A stretch of DNA of 64,000 nt from Monoplex corrugatus (GCA_030674185.1 CM060314.1:26375391-26439390); one strand, 5' to 3'; shown: positions 1 to 12,403, counted from the first letter of the stretch. Program-made: numbers and translations. The notes: a model not told the origin generated them from the letters alone.

Positions 1-1
1 G

Positions 2-202
2 TCCACTGTCCTCCAAGGTAAAGTGGAAGGAAAGAGAAACAGAGGACGGCCACCTGCATCACTTGCTAGAAACATCACAAACATCAGTGGCAAGAAACTC
101 CAGGAGGTGGTCAGACTTAGCCAAGATCGAGAGTGCTGGAGGCAACTTGTGAGGACATCATGTGCAGCGGCCAACACTGTTCCCGGTGACGCCGACAGGT
201 GA
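2..202 (+). mobile_element. 3' end of a non-LTR retrotransposon (reverse transcriptase C-terminus)
   Basis: An open frame runs from the window edge to a TGA at 200-202. It encodes the Gly/Arg-rich tail common at the C-terminus of LINE reverse transcriptases (GKVEGKRNRGRPPAS, then a VRLSQDRECWRQLV helix). It is cut by the window edge. It lies in what is inferred to be a CLOCK intron. The clade cannot be told from this tail alone. Confidence 0.65.
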
Positions 203-1330
203 GACAGGTGAGAGTAGAGTACTTGGTTTTTATCTCTTTGCTATAGATGTGCATATAAGTTTATTCAGTTTCAGTTCAATGCTTGGTTTATTAGTACTTC
301 TGCTGCTATTTTCCATTTGATTTTTTTTAATTGGTATAAACAAATAAATATTTCTTTCTTCATTAAATGCCTGATTCACCCTACCAACTTTATTTCAGAT
401 ATAGTTCAGTTACAAATAGTATCAGTGTCTTGGAAAGGATGCCTACATGTTTTTTTATTTTGTCAGTAGAGAGTTCTTGCAGTTTTACATTTTAAGTTAC
501 CCTTCATTTTATTTTTTTAATAAGTATTTTGTTTACGTAGTGTGGAAATTGTAGCAACTAACAGATGAATCAACAGTTTTGTTGTCTGTACATGTGACTG
601 TCATGTAATAATTTAAGTTGTGGTTTTCATTTTCACATTAGCATGATTTCATTTTAGTAACTAACAGATGAACTAACAGTTTTGTTGTCTGTAATTGTCA
701 TGTAACCATTTTCTTTTCACATTAGCATGATTTTTACCTTTCAGTAGTTCCTTTGTAATTTGGTTTAGCCTTTTGTTCTTTCGATTCTTTTATGTGTGAT
801 AATTCCATGTTATTATTTAGAGTGGTGTGTTTTTACAATTATCTTGATTACATTGGCAACTTTTGCATTGTATGTAGAGGAAAGACTGACATGTTTATGA
901 AAGGCCATGTCAGAAGAGTAAGTATGAAGACTGATTATCATGTCTCGTGCTGTTTGAGAGCATGGTGTCAGTGTTGCATCCAGGACACAAGGGTAACAGA
1001 GCAGAAAATTCTGGACTAAAATAACATTATGTTCTGACCCAACAAAAATAATAGGACATACTGACCAAAAACGGGAAATAGTATGAAAAATCATTAACAA
1101 CATCAACAAAACAGACACTTTTGAGAACGTGTTTATTGTGTGTGCGTATGTGTCTGTGTTTGCATAGAATGATGGACATATTATGTCATTACAAAGTTTT
1201 GCATATGTGTGAAAAAACTGAAGGAGTTACAGTGTTATTGTAAAGTTGAAGATGTACTGTCAGTCCTCCACAAAGGATTGGAAGTTTACCAGATTTGACC
1301 AAAATATTTGAATGTATTGTCTGCTTGGTC
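203..1330. other. Intron-like AT-rich sequence without recognised features
   Basis: No credible exon was seen on either strand. A diverged local duplication with TAACAGATGAA and ACAGTTTTGTTGTCTG motifs is present at about 556-740. The short open frames have no protein-like composition. Confidence 0.5.
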
Positions 1331-3457
1331 ACCTGTCTACTGGCACATGACTTTAGTCATTTGTCTGGGCATGAGGAATGTAGTTGGACAGTTTGAGTTT
1401 TAATAGGACTATACTGTCTGGATATTTTTAGTTTGGATAAGTCTGTGTCTTCTGGACATTTTCAGTTTAGATAGACAGTCCTCTTGACATTTTCAGTTTG
1501 AGAAGAATGTGTCCTCTGAACATTTTTGGTATTGAGAAGACTGTCCTTTGGACACTAAGTTTTGACAAGACTGTCCTCTGTGGTCAATCTCAGTTTTGAT
1601 TAGACTGTCCTCTGGGGATTTTGAGTTTTGATAGAACTGCTTTCTGGATGTTTTCAGTTTTGATAAGACTGCCCTCCGGGGATTTTTAGGGTGGATAAGA
1701 CTGTCCTCTGAACATGTTCATGTTGATAGGACTATCCTGTGGACATTTTCAGTTTTGATAAGACAGTCCTCTGGACATATTCAGATTTGATAGGACTGTC
1801 CTCTGGACATATTCAGTTTTGATAAGACTGTCCTCTGGACATATTCAGATTTGATAAGACTGTCCTCTGGATACTTTCAGTTTTGATAAGACTGTCCTCT
1901 GGACATATTCAGATTTGATAAGACTGTCCTCTGGATACTTTCAGTTTTGATAAGACTGTCCTCTGGATACTTTCAGTTTTGATAAGACTGTCCTCTGGAT
2001 ACTTTCAGTTTTGATAAGACTGTCCTCTGGATACTTTCAGTTTTGATAAGACTGTCCTCTGAACATTTTCAGTTTTGATAAGACTGTCCTCTGAACATAT
2101 TCAGTTTTGATAAGACTATCCTCTGGACATATTCAGTTTTGATAAGACTGTCCTCTGGATACTTTCAGTTTTGATAAGACTGTCCTCTGGATACTTTCAG
2201 TTTTGATAAGACTGTCCTCTGGATACTTTCAGTTTTGATAAGACTATCCTCTGGATACTTTCAGTTTTGATAAGACTGTCCTCTGAACATTTTCAGTTTT
2301 GATAAGACTGTCCTCTGGATACTTTCAGTTTTGATAAGACTATCCTCTGGATACTTTCAGTTTTGATAAGACTGTCCTCTGGACATATTCAGTTTTGATA
2401 AGACTGTCCTCTGGATACTTTCAGTTTTGATAAGACTGTCCTCTGGATACTTTCAGTTTTGATAAGACTGTCCTCTGGATACTTTCAGTTTTGATAAGAC
2501 TGTCCTCTGGATACTTTCAGTTTTGATAAGACTGTCCTCTGGATACTTTCAGTTTTGATAAGACTGTCCTCTGGATACTTTCAGTTTTGATAAGACTGTC
2601 CTCTGGATACTTTCAGTTTTGATAAGACTGTCCTCTGGACATATTCAGTTTTGATAAGACTGTCCTCTGGACATTTTCAGTTTTGATAAGACTGTCCTCT
2701 GGACATATTCAGTTTTGATAAGACTGTCCTCTGGATACTTTCAGGTTTGATAAGACTGTCCTCTGGACATTCAGTTTTGATAAGACTGTCCTCTGGACAT
2801 TCAGTTTTGATAAGACTGTCCTCTGGACATATTCAGTTTTGATAAGACTGTCCTCTGGACATATTCAGTTTTGATAAGACTGTCCTCTGGACATTCAGTT
2901 TCGATAAGACTGTCCTCTGGACATATTCAGTTTTGATAAGACTGTCCTCTGGACATATTCAGTTTTGATAAGACTGTCCTCTGGATACTTTCAGTTTTGA
3001 TAAGACTGTCCTCTGGACATTCAGTTTTGATAAGACTGTCCTCTGGACATTCAGTTTTGATAAGACTGTCCTCTGGACATATTCAGTTTTGATAAGACTG
3101 TCCTCTGGACATATTCAGTTTTGATAAGACTGTCCTCTGGACATTCAGTTTTGATAAGACTGTCCTCTGGACATATTCAGTTTTGATAAGACTGTCCTCT
3201 GGATATTCAGTTTTGATAAGACTGTCCTCTGGACATATTCAGTTTTGATAAGACAGTCCTCTGGATACTTTCAGTTTTGATAAGACTGTCCTCTGGATAC
3301 TTTCAGTTTTGATAAGACTGTCCTCTGGATACTTTCAGTTTTGATAAGACTGTCCTCTGGATACTTTCAGTTTTGATAAGACTGTCCTCTGGATACTTTC
3401 AGTTTTGATAAGACTGTCCTCTGGACATTCAGTTTCAATAGGACTATATCCTCATAG
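1330..3457. repeat. 32-bp minisatellite, about 60 units, in a CLOCK intron
   Basis: The unit is TTTTGATAAGACTGTCCTCT followed by GGATACTTTCAG, GGACATATTCAG or a shorter GGACATTCAG variant. The left 250 bp are diverged and the rest are nearly identical. Variant order is not random: a block with short and long variants at about 2757-2960 recurs at about 3013-3190, showing block duplication. Every unit has a TGATAAG (GATA-type) motif and most end in TTTCAG, which resembles a 3' splice site in the CLOCK direction. The array resumes at about 4066-4135 after a LINE insertion. Confidence 0.95.
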
Positions 3458-4066
3458 GTCTTGAAGGCGGCAGACACAAAAAGATCAATACTAAAGAAGA
3501 TTAGGAAAAGACAAGCAACATTTATAGGACATTTTAATCCATTCCGTACCGCGTCACGAGATCCTCGTGACTGAGCTTTCTTCTCGGTGGACCGTGTCAT
3601 GAGGATTTCATGCCCTGAACCGTAGTTTCAGTTTCGAGCATATAAATGGAAATGACTGCATTGCTGACGTGAATCCTTTTCCGGCAAAGGGAGTATACTC
3701 TTGTCATTTCCTTTCTGCTTTTACACAACGTTTGAAGTGGCAAAAATGGCAAAAAAAACAGGTGTAATTTGAGTGTTTCTGAAGTCTCTCTCCTAACATT
3801 ACTTGGTCAATAGTTAGTACAGTGACCTATTTTCTTGGTAGGAAAAGGGTTAAGAGGAAAGAGAAATTAGAGGACTTGGTCACAACAGGAAAGCTGGAGA
3901 GAAAGAGATCACCAGGTAGACCCAGGGAGAAATCACTGGACGGACTTGCAGGATGGCTGAGGACAGAAAGAGTGGGAGATATACTTGCAGCAACAGGGGA
4001 TAGATTCGTATGGAGGGCCATGATCCAATGCCACGCAGCAGGGCACATGATAATGATGATAATGTA
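3458..4066 (+). mobile_element. LINE 3' fragment inserted in the minisatellite
   Basis: The frame reads IRKRQ / TFIGHF, is broken by a TTAA element at 3534-3853, and continues KLEDLVTTGKLERKRSPGRP to the end of a reverse transcriptase C-terminus, followed by a (GATAAT)-like tail near 4047-4064. It belongs to the same family as the - strand copies at 47.8, 48.3 and 30.8 kb. Minisatellite lies on both sides, so it inserted into the array. Confidence 0.75.
3534..3853. mobile_element. TTAA-flanked DNA element (312 bp) nested in a LINE
   Basis: TTAA occurs at both ends (3534-3537 and 3850-3853). Taking out the 312 bp plus one TTAA rejoins the LINE reading frame (GHF then KRKEKLEDL), which matches the uninterrupted copies at 48 kb. 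The left end is TCCATTCCGTACC and the right end, reverse-complemented, is CCCTTTTCCTACC. A subterminal palindrome GTCACGAG-ATC-CTCGTGAC lies near 3554-3572. The TTAA target suggests a piggyBac-type non-autonomous element; no transposase is present. Confidence 0.8.
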
Positions 4067-4135
4067 TCCTCGTGGACATTTTTAGTTTTCAACTGGACTG
4101 TACCTCTTGACATTTTCAATTTTGATAGGACTATG

Positions 4136-4411
4136 ACGTGACTCTTAACGCCTGGATGCATAACTGTGGTATGATTGCCCTTCTCTTGCACTGTTGTTTT
4201 GTTAGGCCTTGGTTGGGTGAAACTGTGAATGTGTCTCGTTTTGTCAGTTATTCACACCCATATTGTTTTTTTCATTGTTGTTGTCATTGTGTATGTATGT
4301 GTTTTCATGACTTCGATTCCTTTACTCTCTTTATGACTGTTTTACTTACTTTCTGTTTTCCTATCTCCCTGTGTCAGCAGTTGCGCTGGAAAGATATCGC
4401 TATACTATACA

Positions 4412-4465
<54 letters not shown>

Positions 4466-5169
4466 AGGAATATGTATATTATATGTATTCTTGAGTATGT
4501 GTGTGTGTGAGCATGTGTGCATGGAAATATGAATGAATATGTATATGCATGAAAGTATGAATGGAAGTCCATTTTGATCCCTTGACTTCTGCATTTGTCC
4601 TGTGTCATTTCAGTCTTGCCTTGTGCTTTGTTTTGTATCAGGCTTAGCCGTATTCCTTTGTTGTTGTGTTGTTTTGTGGGCATGTGGTGTGTGTATTTGA
4701 GACCGTTTCCATGTGACATTTCATAAAGTACGTACAGTGAGTGTTGTGACCATCATGAAGAGATTTACTTGATTCTTGACTTTTGTTTTGCCTTTGTTTT
4801 GTAATGTTTGAATTTGTGTGTATTCATTTATTTGTTATTGTTGTAGAGATTTTTGTTTGTTTTTCTTTGTATGGGGATGTTTTTGTTTTGTGTGATGTTG
4901 GTTCTTTTCTAAATTCCTGTTGTATATATAAAATAAACTATGGATTTCCACTTTGTTGAATACAAATGAAACAGAATGTGATAGGTGTATACTCATTGTA
5001 GAATTATGTATGCTTGTGTGCATGTTCTCAGTCACATATAGACAAAACACAGTCACATGCATGAGCACCCATGCAGACACATACACACAACTGTCAGTAA
5101 GCAATCAGGTTAGCATTTTAATGTTGCACTGATAACAAACACACACACACACACACGCACACACACACA

Positions 5170-5259
<90 letters not shown>

Positions 5260-5370
5260 CTCCATTAGAACCAAAGAATAAAAAGTGGTGATATTGTAAT
5301 TTTAGTGCATTATTAATCAACCACAACCATCCGGGGAACCGTAGTGATGTATCCCAACATTTGTTCCGAT
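4136..5370. other. Intron-like sequence with GT/CA microsatellites
   Basis: Holds a (GT)n tract at about 4411-4466 and a long (CA)n tract at about 5140-5258. The Cys/Val and Thr/His open frames here are translations of those repeats. Nothing else was recognised. Confidence 0.6.
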
Positions 5371-5480
5371 GGGTGTGGTAGTTGGATGATTAGGACACTG
5401 ATCTTCCATTTGGAAGGGCGGGGTTCAAACCTGTCAGCATTGCCTTCATAATGTCTGCAGCCTCAGGGTTATGGGACCAC
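5371..5480 (+). repeat. tRNA-derived SINE fragment
   Basis: A box A-like TAGTTGGATGATTAGG is followed about 30 bp later by a box B-like GGTTCAAACC. No cloverleaf acceptor stem or proper 3' end is visible, so this is a SINE remnant and not a tRNA gene. Confidence 0.5.
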
Positions 5481-5682
5481 TTTTTCTCTTTTGATTGATT
5501 AAATGATTTTTACAGAACATTGTCTCCATTTGTCTTTGCAAATATGTTTTCAGTTGGGTGATCATTGTACACTTGAAGTTTGGCTACAGAATTCTGGACC
5601 TAACACAAGTGTGACTTGATAGATTAGGCTTTGTGATGAGAACAATATCTGGTGTGTTTGACAACTTAGTTGAAGGCTTTGG

Positions 5683-6334
5683 TTAACCCCTTAAGTGCCA
5701 AAGTGTAAATAAAGAGGTAAATCGCTTGTGCCACAGGGTTTTAAACGTCAAATTCCTATCTCTTCATCCAGCCCAGAAAAAACCCATAACACTATATATT
5801 GTCTTGTTCAGTATACTTTACAACACACCAGGAGCAGCAGTACTTTCGTTTTTATGATCGCCAGTGCTAGTAATGTCACTCCGACTCTTATCTGGGTCAA
5901 GTCCGACTTCGGACATCAGCATCGAAATATCACCTGCATGCGCCAAATTATCATCATTTTTACTTTTATTGAGTGAATCAACAGACTGCAGATCAAAATC
6001 AGCTCCACAGGTAATGATTTTTGCAACTTCTTTTGCTGTATAAGTTGTTTTTCGGGCCGGATCGATGCTCGGTGTTAAAGTGAGTCCGTCTGTCATTGTT
6101 TGCAGTCACTGAATAGCAATCAGCTGTAGGGGGTCACCTTTTCGATCACACGGGTGGAAAAGACCGTAAAACGTCACACATACATAATTAGCATCTATTT
6201 ATAGAGGGAATCCTGAAGTTTCTGGTGATATCTCACGTGTTACTGAAAGTGTTGTGGTTTTCTAGCTAAAAATGGGAAAGGTCACCGACCGAATATTCAG
6301 TCGGTGGCACTGTAGGTGTATGTGAACAGGTTAA
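5683..6334 (-). mobile_element. TTAA-bounded element, piggyBac-like, non-autonomous
   Basis: TTAA lies at 5683-5686 and 6331-6334. The ends share a CC start and an internal GTGCCA motif (TTAACCCCTTAAGTGCCA; the other end reads TTAACCTGTTCACATACACC then AGTGCCA). A - strand frame from 6096 to 5818 gives 92 aa rich in Asp and Ser, like the acidic N-terminus of piggyBac transposases, but no catalytic part follows. A subterminal palindrome (GACCGAATATTCAGTCGG) lies near 6287-6304. Identity as piggyBac is inferred from the target site and acidic frame only. Confidence 0.5.
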
Positions 6335-6557
6335 ATTTATTGTGAGGGGGGATGTGTGTGTGTACTCTGGGTGTGTTTTGTGTGAGTGATCTGTGTATTT
6401 GTATTTGTGTGTATTGTATTTAATCTCAATGGAATCTTTTATGGAAGGAATTCATTTTTGTCATAAAATTGTATTTCTATTTGAAAAAAAAAACTTGAGC
6501 TGTCAATCTCATTGTTTCTGTGTAATGTCAGATCTGATCAAGTTTCTCCTTCTTCAG

Positions 6558-6853
6558 GTGTCAGTGGACAGATGTCAGACGTGGACAGCTCCCAGCACCC
6601 CCACTCCACTGAGAAAGAACCAAACCACACCCGCAAGTATGTCACCAGCCAGCTTCAGAGTCTGCTGCAGCAGCATCTGCAGCGCAACACAGCGCTGCGC
6701 AGCATACAGCAGCAGCAGCAACGGCGGACCACCCCGGCAGTGGACAGCTCTTCTACCAGCCTGACGACGTCGACCACCATTCCACAGTTGATGCCCAGTA
6801 TTGTTCCTATCATGGCTATGCCTCCCAATATGATTCCCATGCCCCAGCCACAG
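6558..6853 (+). CDS. CLOCK: CLOCK exon, Gln-rich region
   Basis: The acceptor is TTCTTCAG ahead of 6558 and the donor is CAG|GTGAGT after 6853. The exon opens with two bases that finish a codon, then reads VSGQMSDVDSS, a helix-like QLQSLLQQHLQ, a run of five Gln at about 6707-6721, and a Met/Pro/Ile-rich end (MAMPPNMIPMPQPQ). It ends at a codon boundary. Composition fits the low-complexity transactivation part of CLOCK between the PAS domains and the C-terminal coiled coil. The CAG-rich stretch could vary in length between individuals, as polyQ tracts in CLOCK proteins do. Confidence 0.8.
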
Positions 6854-7904
6854 GTGAGTTTGATGGTTGTGGAATAAGAACTTGGCTATGGCCGGTACAT
6901 TTCAGAAATAGGATATCTTTCAGGAGCAGGTATGAGATTTTGATGGACCAAAAAAAAGGAATGTGAAAAATAGTGGTTTCATTTTTAGACAGTTTTTAGA
7001 AAGCATTGTTAGTTTTCGCTTAATTCTGATTTTTCTAGGTATTTAGTATTTGTTCTTATTATTTTTTAGTATTCATTTCTTTTTCTGTCACAGTGAATTT
7101 ACCATGTGAAATTGGGGATGCTCTCACTGGGGGGAGTCCTTTGCGGCAGTGCATTTCATCCGTCCACAATTTTTTTCTATTCACTTTACTATATGCATGT
7201 ATTTCTGTTTATCCTGTGACAGTGGGTTTTTTTGCCAGGGAGACAATTCCTATGTTGTGGATCTTAACAATCACTGAGTATGTCCTGCACACAAGACCTC
7301 AGTTTATTACCTTATCTGAAAGACCAGCAAATAGACCACAACTTGAGATCTAGCAGAGGTTTAGGGTTGGGGTGAGAGAGGGGAGGGAAAAATCTCGTCT
7401 GACTGTGATTCACACATGGTATCTCAGGGCTTAGACAGATCGTTTAATGCTACAAGCGTTGCAGATTTCAGTGTCATGCTTGAGAGGGTTTCTCCCCATA
7501 CAAGATAACCGTATTTGAGGTCATGATGACTTGAAGGTATACTTGAACATGAAGAAACTGTTGTTGAAACAGCTGTGAGGGAACATTCTTGTCTATATTG
7601 TGAGGAACAGTGTTGTCTGTATTGTTTATGTTTATGAAATTGTGAGTTTGGAGTTTGTTCCAGAGGATTCTTTGCACTCAGACAGTTCCATAAGCACTCC
7701 TTCCATATTTGCCAGTATCTGGCAAACGTCTTGAGCCTGCGCAAAATCTTGTCTGCTGGCAAGGTGTTGAAATGGGGAGTGGGGCAAGAAGAATGGGACC
7801 TATGAAACTCTGATACCACCAGAATGATATCAGGAGTATGCACATTTTGAGCGTAGGGGTTTTCTGCAGTAGACAGAATCAACAGACCATCCCCTCACCC
7901 TCAC

Positions 7905-8290
7905 CCTCACCCCCATCCCCCATAGGGAGCTAGAGGCTATTTTAAGTATAAACAGTGTCATCACCTTCTGGAAATTCTCTTTAGAACTTTTCTCTTAACT
8001 ATCATTTTCTTTGTTTGTGACTTGCTCTTTTATGTCGCTTCATCTGCTTTCTATCATTTGTTCCTTTCTCTTTTTCTGCCCTGCTGATTCATTCCCCTGT
8101 ATATTTTCCATAAGACCTCACATATTATCTGTCTGTTAGGATTGATATATGGGTACATGTGTTAAGTATATTTTTAGCTGTAAGGAAGTGTGGACTGCTT
8201 AGAGGCAGTTTTAGGTATTGTAGGTCAGTTTTTGTATGTGTTCTTTTGTAGTTAGTTATGTTTATGCATTTTGTGTTCAGGTATACTTCT
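7905..8290 (+). repeat. Copy of an abundant unclassified interspersed repeat (about 0.5 kb family)
   Basis: Contains the family landmarks CTTCTGGAAATTC, TTTCTATCATTTGTTCC, CCTGTATATTTTCCAT and GGGTACATGTGTTAAG. Related copies lie at 21.34-21.85 kb (same strand) and, inverted, at 25.08-26.04, 28.97-29.50 and 62.21-62.73 kb. No protein was recognised, so it may be a SINE or a LINE 3' end. Confidence 0.65.
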
Positions 8291-8292
8291 GT

Positions 8293-9322
8293 TTAACCCT
8301 GTCAGTGCCAAGTACATTGTTTTGCTAGTGTATGCCACTTGCCAAGTGATTTTTGCATGGGTAGGGTAATAATTAACAAAAACTTCTAGCATATAAATTA
8401 TTACATGAAAGTAATCATAGCCTTTTTTTCTAAAAGGGAAATGAACAGACTATCCATTTATGATAGTTCAAACAGTATTTGACACTGTGGTTAGTGAAGA
8501 ATGGGCCATAAAATCATCACAAATTAATTTCACACAATTCATTTTTATACATTATGGATTAGTAGTATAAAAAAAAAAGTATTCTAAGAAAACATATATA
8601 TAAAAGTATTGGAGATATGTCTCCAAACTTTATGTGCATATAAATTACTGAATAGTAACACACACACACACGAACACCCACACACATTCACTCACTCTCT
8701 CACTGCCACGACCACCACTTTCTTTTCATTTCCTCCCGACAGACAGAAATGCTTACAGGAGACGGAAAACTCAGCAATTTTGATAACTGGACTCTGGTGT
8801 TTCAGCTGGCCAAGTCCCACACGCTCTAAGCGGGCTTCACTGACTTCATGACTAGATGTGCTGGCACATTGCCAATAGCTGAAAGCTGTCAACAAAACCT
8901 CCGTCTGCCCATCACTGTCCACCCCCATTCCCCCTGGTAGTCGCCCAGACTGATGTGTGGGTCAGTCAGAGTTCACTTAAATCTTGCCTCAACATATGCT
9001 GTGGTGAAATAGCTAAAACGTTTGGCAACACGCTGTCTTTCTCGCTGTCTTTCTCAAAGCACTCAGCCCAGTCGAGAAGCATCGTCTCCGACGTCGTTAT
9101 ATACGCTGCAGTGCAGTGACCATAGCAGAGTGTGATTGGCTGCCATTGTGCATAATTCATATAGGTGGACAGAGCTTTCTGATTCGTGTGAATTGGGATT
9201 GCCCAGCTTAAAAATGGAGGTAGGAAAATTCATGATGTGATGTGAACGTACATAAACATCCTTTGCAAATGAGATACACATTATCCTGACGTATGTATAC
9301 GTCCTTGGCAGTGAAGAGTTAA
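8293..9322. mobile_element. Candidate 1.03-kb TTAA element
   Basis: The left end is TTAACCCTGTCAGTGCCAAG and the right end, reverse-complemented, is TTAACTCTTCACTGCCAAGG: imperfect inverted ends with TTAA at 8293-8296 and 9319-9322. A subterminal palindrome GACGTATGTATACGTC is at about 9289-9304. Inside there are only broken frames. The end sequence resembles those of the elements at 3.5 and 5.7 kb, so they may be one family. The span could also be two unrelated ends. Confidence 0.5.
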
Positions 9323-9987
9323 TCTACCTGCGGACAAATTGGTGATTGCACAGGGACACCCTTTTGCTGACTTCATCTTCCAATGTATAGAGTGATATTT
9401 GAGTAAATAGATTGATATTTGAGTAATTTTTAGCCAGTTTTGTGGATATTTGATTTTTTCATTGACCATGGCCAGCAAGACAATGGTTCACAAGCTAGCA
9501 AGTGCTCTAAGAGGTGTTTGGTACCATAAACAGTGAGTTCTGAGCAATAAAAAGCCAGACCCTACAAGAAATGAGAGTAAACATTGGTGTAAAGGTTTCC
9601 CAAAATCAGCTGATGGTTAAAAATGATTTTCATCTCAGAATGGATGAGATCACTGAGCTGCCTGTCTTGGCATGATTTTTAATGCTGTGTCAAGACATAT
9701 GAATTCATCAGTTTATGTTAAGTGTAAAAACTACCAGTTGTCAATGCTGTGTGAAAGTTCCTGTAATTCTTTAAAAATAGCTCATGAGTTTCAGTTCTGT
9801 AAAACACCCCTTCATTACTAGTCTTCTTCTTCTCCTCCTTTAACTCCATGAAGAGTCAATGAGGTGCTGCACTAAAGAAATGTTCACCAGATTCCACCAG
9901 CAGTGTCGGTTGTTTGCCAAAATCTGAGTCTGCAAATAGTTTATCTGGCCGTTCCGCAGTGTTATTAGTCTTTTTGTGTGTGTGTGT

Positions 9988-10041
<54 letters not shown>

Positions 10042-10645
10042 ATTTTCCCTCTGTCTTCCTCCTTCAGCAGTTACCTGGAGGATTGATTTAGCAAGGCCGC
10101 TGGATCTTGTTAAATAGCCATACCAGCATAGCTTTCTTTTTCAAACTGACATTAGTAAATCCATCAAAAGTGGCATAATGAACAACAGCGTGGCAGGGAG
10201 GGCTGTCCAGCCTTTCAGGGCTGATAAGGGAAAGCTGTCACCTTGCTGTGTTGTTCTTTGACTCCATGATTGCTTTTTAATGAATGTATGTTAAAAGCTG
10301 TCACCCACTGTGCCCACTGCTAACTGTAGTCCCAACCCCCCTCCCCCCTTCCTATGTTCAAGGGTGCAACTCAGAAAAAGTCAAAAAAACTGAAAGGGGT
10401 CAGGGGCTGGCAGCGAGTAGCCCGCCAGACGCTGAAGCTTTTTCAAAAAATGGATTTTCCATTTCTGACTCTTTTGAAGAAACGGATTCCGTCATCAGAC
10501 GGAAAAAGTTGCACCCATGTATGTTTGTTCTGGTGATGGCCATGTTGTTTCATTGTTTCTTTTTTGTTTGTGTGAGTATTGTCTTTTTCCTTATGTGGAA
10601 AAAGCCTTATCATGTGATCTTCAGTGTATCCATGTTTTGATACAG
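9323..10645. other. CLOCK intron with a GT microsatellite
   Basis: A (GT)n tract runs from about 9975 to 10039. No exon-like frame with usable splice sites was found. The short run AGTCAAAAAAACTGAAAG near 10378 is ordinary intron sequence. Confidence 0.55.
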
Positions 10646-10717
10646 ATGGGGAACCCAGACGTGTCCCTACCCAACAGTGTATCATCGTCCCCTGGGGTTA
10701 TTCCTGCTCCAGCCATG
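10646..10717 (+). CDS. CLOCK: CLOCK exon, 24 codons
   Basis: The acceptor TTTTGATACAG precedes 10646 and the donor ATG|GTGAGA follows 10717. It is exactly 72 bp, phase 0 at both ends, and encodes MGNPDVSLPN...GVIPAPAM, a Ser/Pro-rich linker. Both its phase and position between two stronger exons support it. As a symmetric exon it could be skipped without changing the frame. Confidence 0.65.
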
Positions 10718-10991
10718 GTGAGACAAGTTGTTTAGTGCTGTGCTGGTTCACTTTTTCTGAAGTCTTTCCAATCATTTCCTTGAATTTAAAAGATATGTGG
10801 ATTTTGTTGTTGTTGTTTGTGTCCTTTTTTGTTTTTCCAATTATTTTTCACTGTTGGGTTCATTACTTGTTCTTTAACTCTCGAAAGTCTTTGCATTTTT
10901 ATGGCACAGTTTTTGACAGGCATGTGTTATCAAATGAACTTCTTATGAAATCTACAGTTACACTTACAGGCAAAACTGAGTATATGATACG

Positions 10992-11209
10992 TCAGTGTGT
11001 TCGGGAAAAGATCTGCTTTGAAAATATTTGACCAGATTTACAGTACCTAATGTTTATGAAATTATGATGATGGAACTTGTATGTAAAGATAGGTTTTTGT
11101 TCAGTGTGTTCGGGAAAAGCTCTGCTTTGAAAATATTTGACCAGATTTACAGTACCTAATGTATATAAGATTATAACGATGGAACTTGTATGTAAAAATA
11201 GGTTTTTGT
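10992..11209. repeat. Two-copy 109-bp tandem duplication
   Basis: TCAGTGTGTTCGGGAAAAG at 10992 recurs at 11101. The copies differ at a few bases only, so the duplication is young. It lies in a CLOCK intron. Confidence 0.9.
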
Positions 11210-11944
11210 GCTGATTTTCACTCGTCTGCGCTTTCTCTGTGAACACAAAGTCCAAGATATGAAATACACTTCAACAAACACAGGTTTATTTGATGCAATA
11301 TGTCATTTTCTTTCATCTGAAACACATTTCACGCATGTTGGTTGAATAGGACGTTATCTATGATGTGAAAATTTACATGACCCAATTTCCAGATTTTAGT
11401 TACGTAACCAGTGAAGCAGTGATTACAAATGAACTTTTCTCAGATATTGTGGAAAACTATGGATTTGTGGTGCAAATAACTCCTCAGTATAACTGTACTC
11501 CCAAAATCATTCTCATTTTACACAAAGAGATCAAGCAATATAATTTCACATCACAATGTTATTAAAGGTTTCATTTTTATATGTATTTCACAAGTGTGTC
11601 TTGTTTACTTCACACGGTGCGGTTAGTGTTTCCAGACTTCTAATTTTCACTCAGTTACTCTGAACCCATTAAATTCAAATGCCATTCTTTGTACTCCAGT
11701 AAGTACAGAATGTACACAAACACTACATACAGTATTTGCCCAATGCGTAACACATATCTGCAGGTACATCAAGATTACAAGGAAACTATATGTCTAACTT
11801 TGTCATTCTTTTCCACCTGTACTCCTGACAATGTAAGTAAATATTCTGTTTTGAGTGGTGATTTGTTACATAGAAGAAAGATGAAAAGAAAAACCACACA
11901 TACACACAGACATACACATATGTGTGCACTCACAGACATAATAT

Positions 11945-11950
11945 GTGCGC

Positions 11951-12031
<81 letters not shown>

Positions 12032-12121
12032 TATATACTAAACACAACATGCACAACACTAAACACAATACAGACACATGCAGGCACACATGCACACACA
12101 CACATGCACACACACACACAA

Positions 12122-12182
<61 letters not shown>

Positions 12183-12198
12183 CACACACACACACACA

Positions 12199-12240
<42 letters not shown>
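11945..12240. repeat. (CA)n microsatellite block
   Basis: Two long CA tracts with interruptions. The 120-190 aa Thr/His and Cys/Val frames across it are repeat translations and not genes. Confidence 0.95.
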
Positions 12241-12244
<4 letters not shown>

Positions 12245-12403
12245 GGAGAGGATGCAAAAAGGAAAACTAGGCCAGAGTGTACTGTGTCCCCTTTAATTTA
12301 CACCACACATACACATGCAAGCGCACGCACGAGAGATTTTGTTTTGTTTTTCAAATCCTCCGATGATAAATTTGGCTGAGTGGTCAATGTCAAGGGCAAA
12401 TCC

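Noticed and set aside
11689..12379. Long Thr/His and Cys/Val open frames (up to 244 aa here and at 30.2, 46.8 kb and elsewhere)
   Set aside because: They are translations of (CA)n/(GT)n repeats, which lack stops in some frames.
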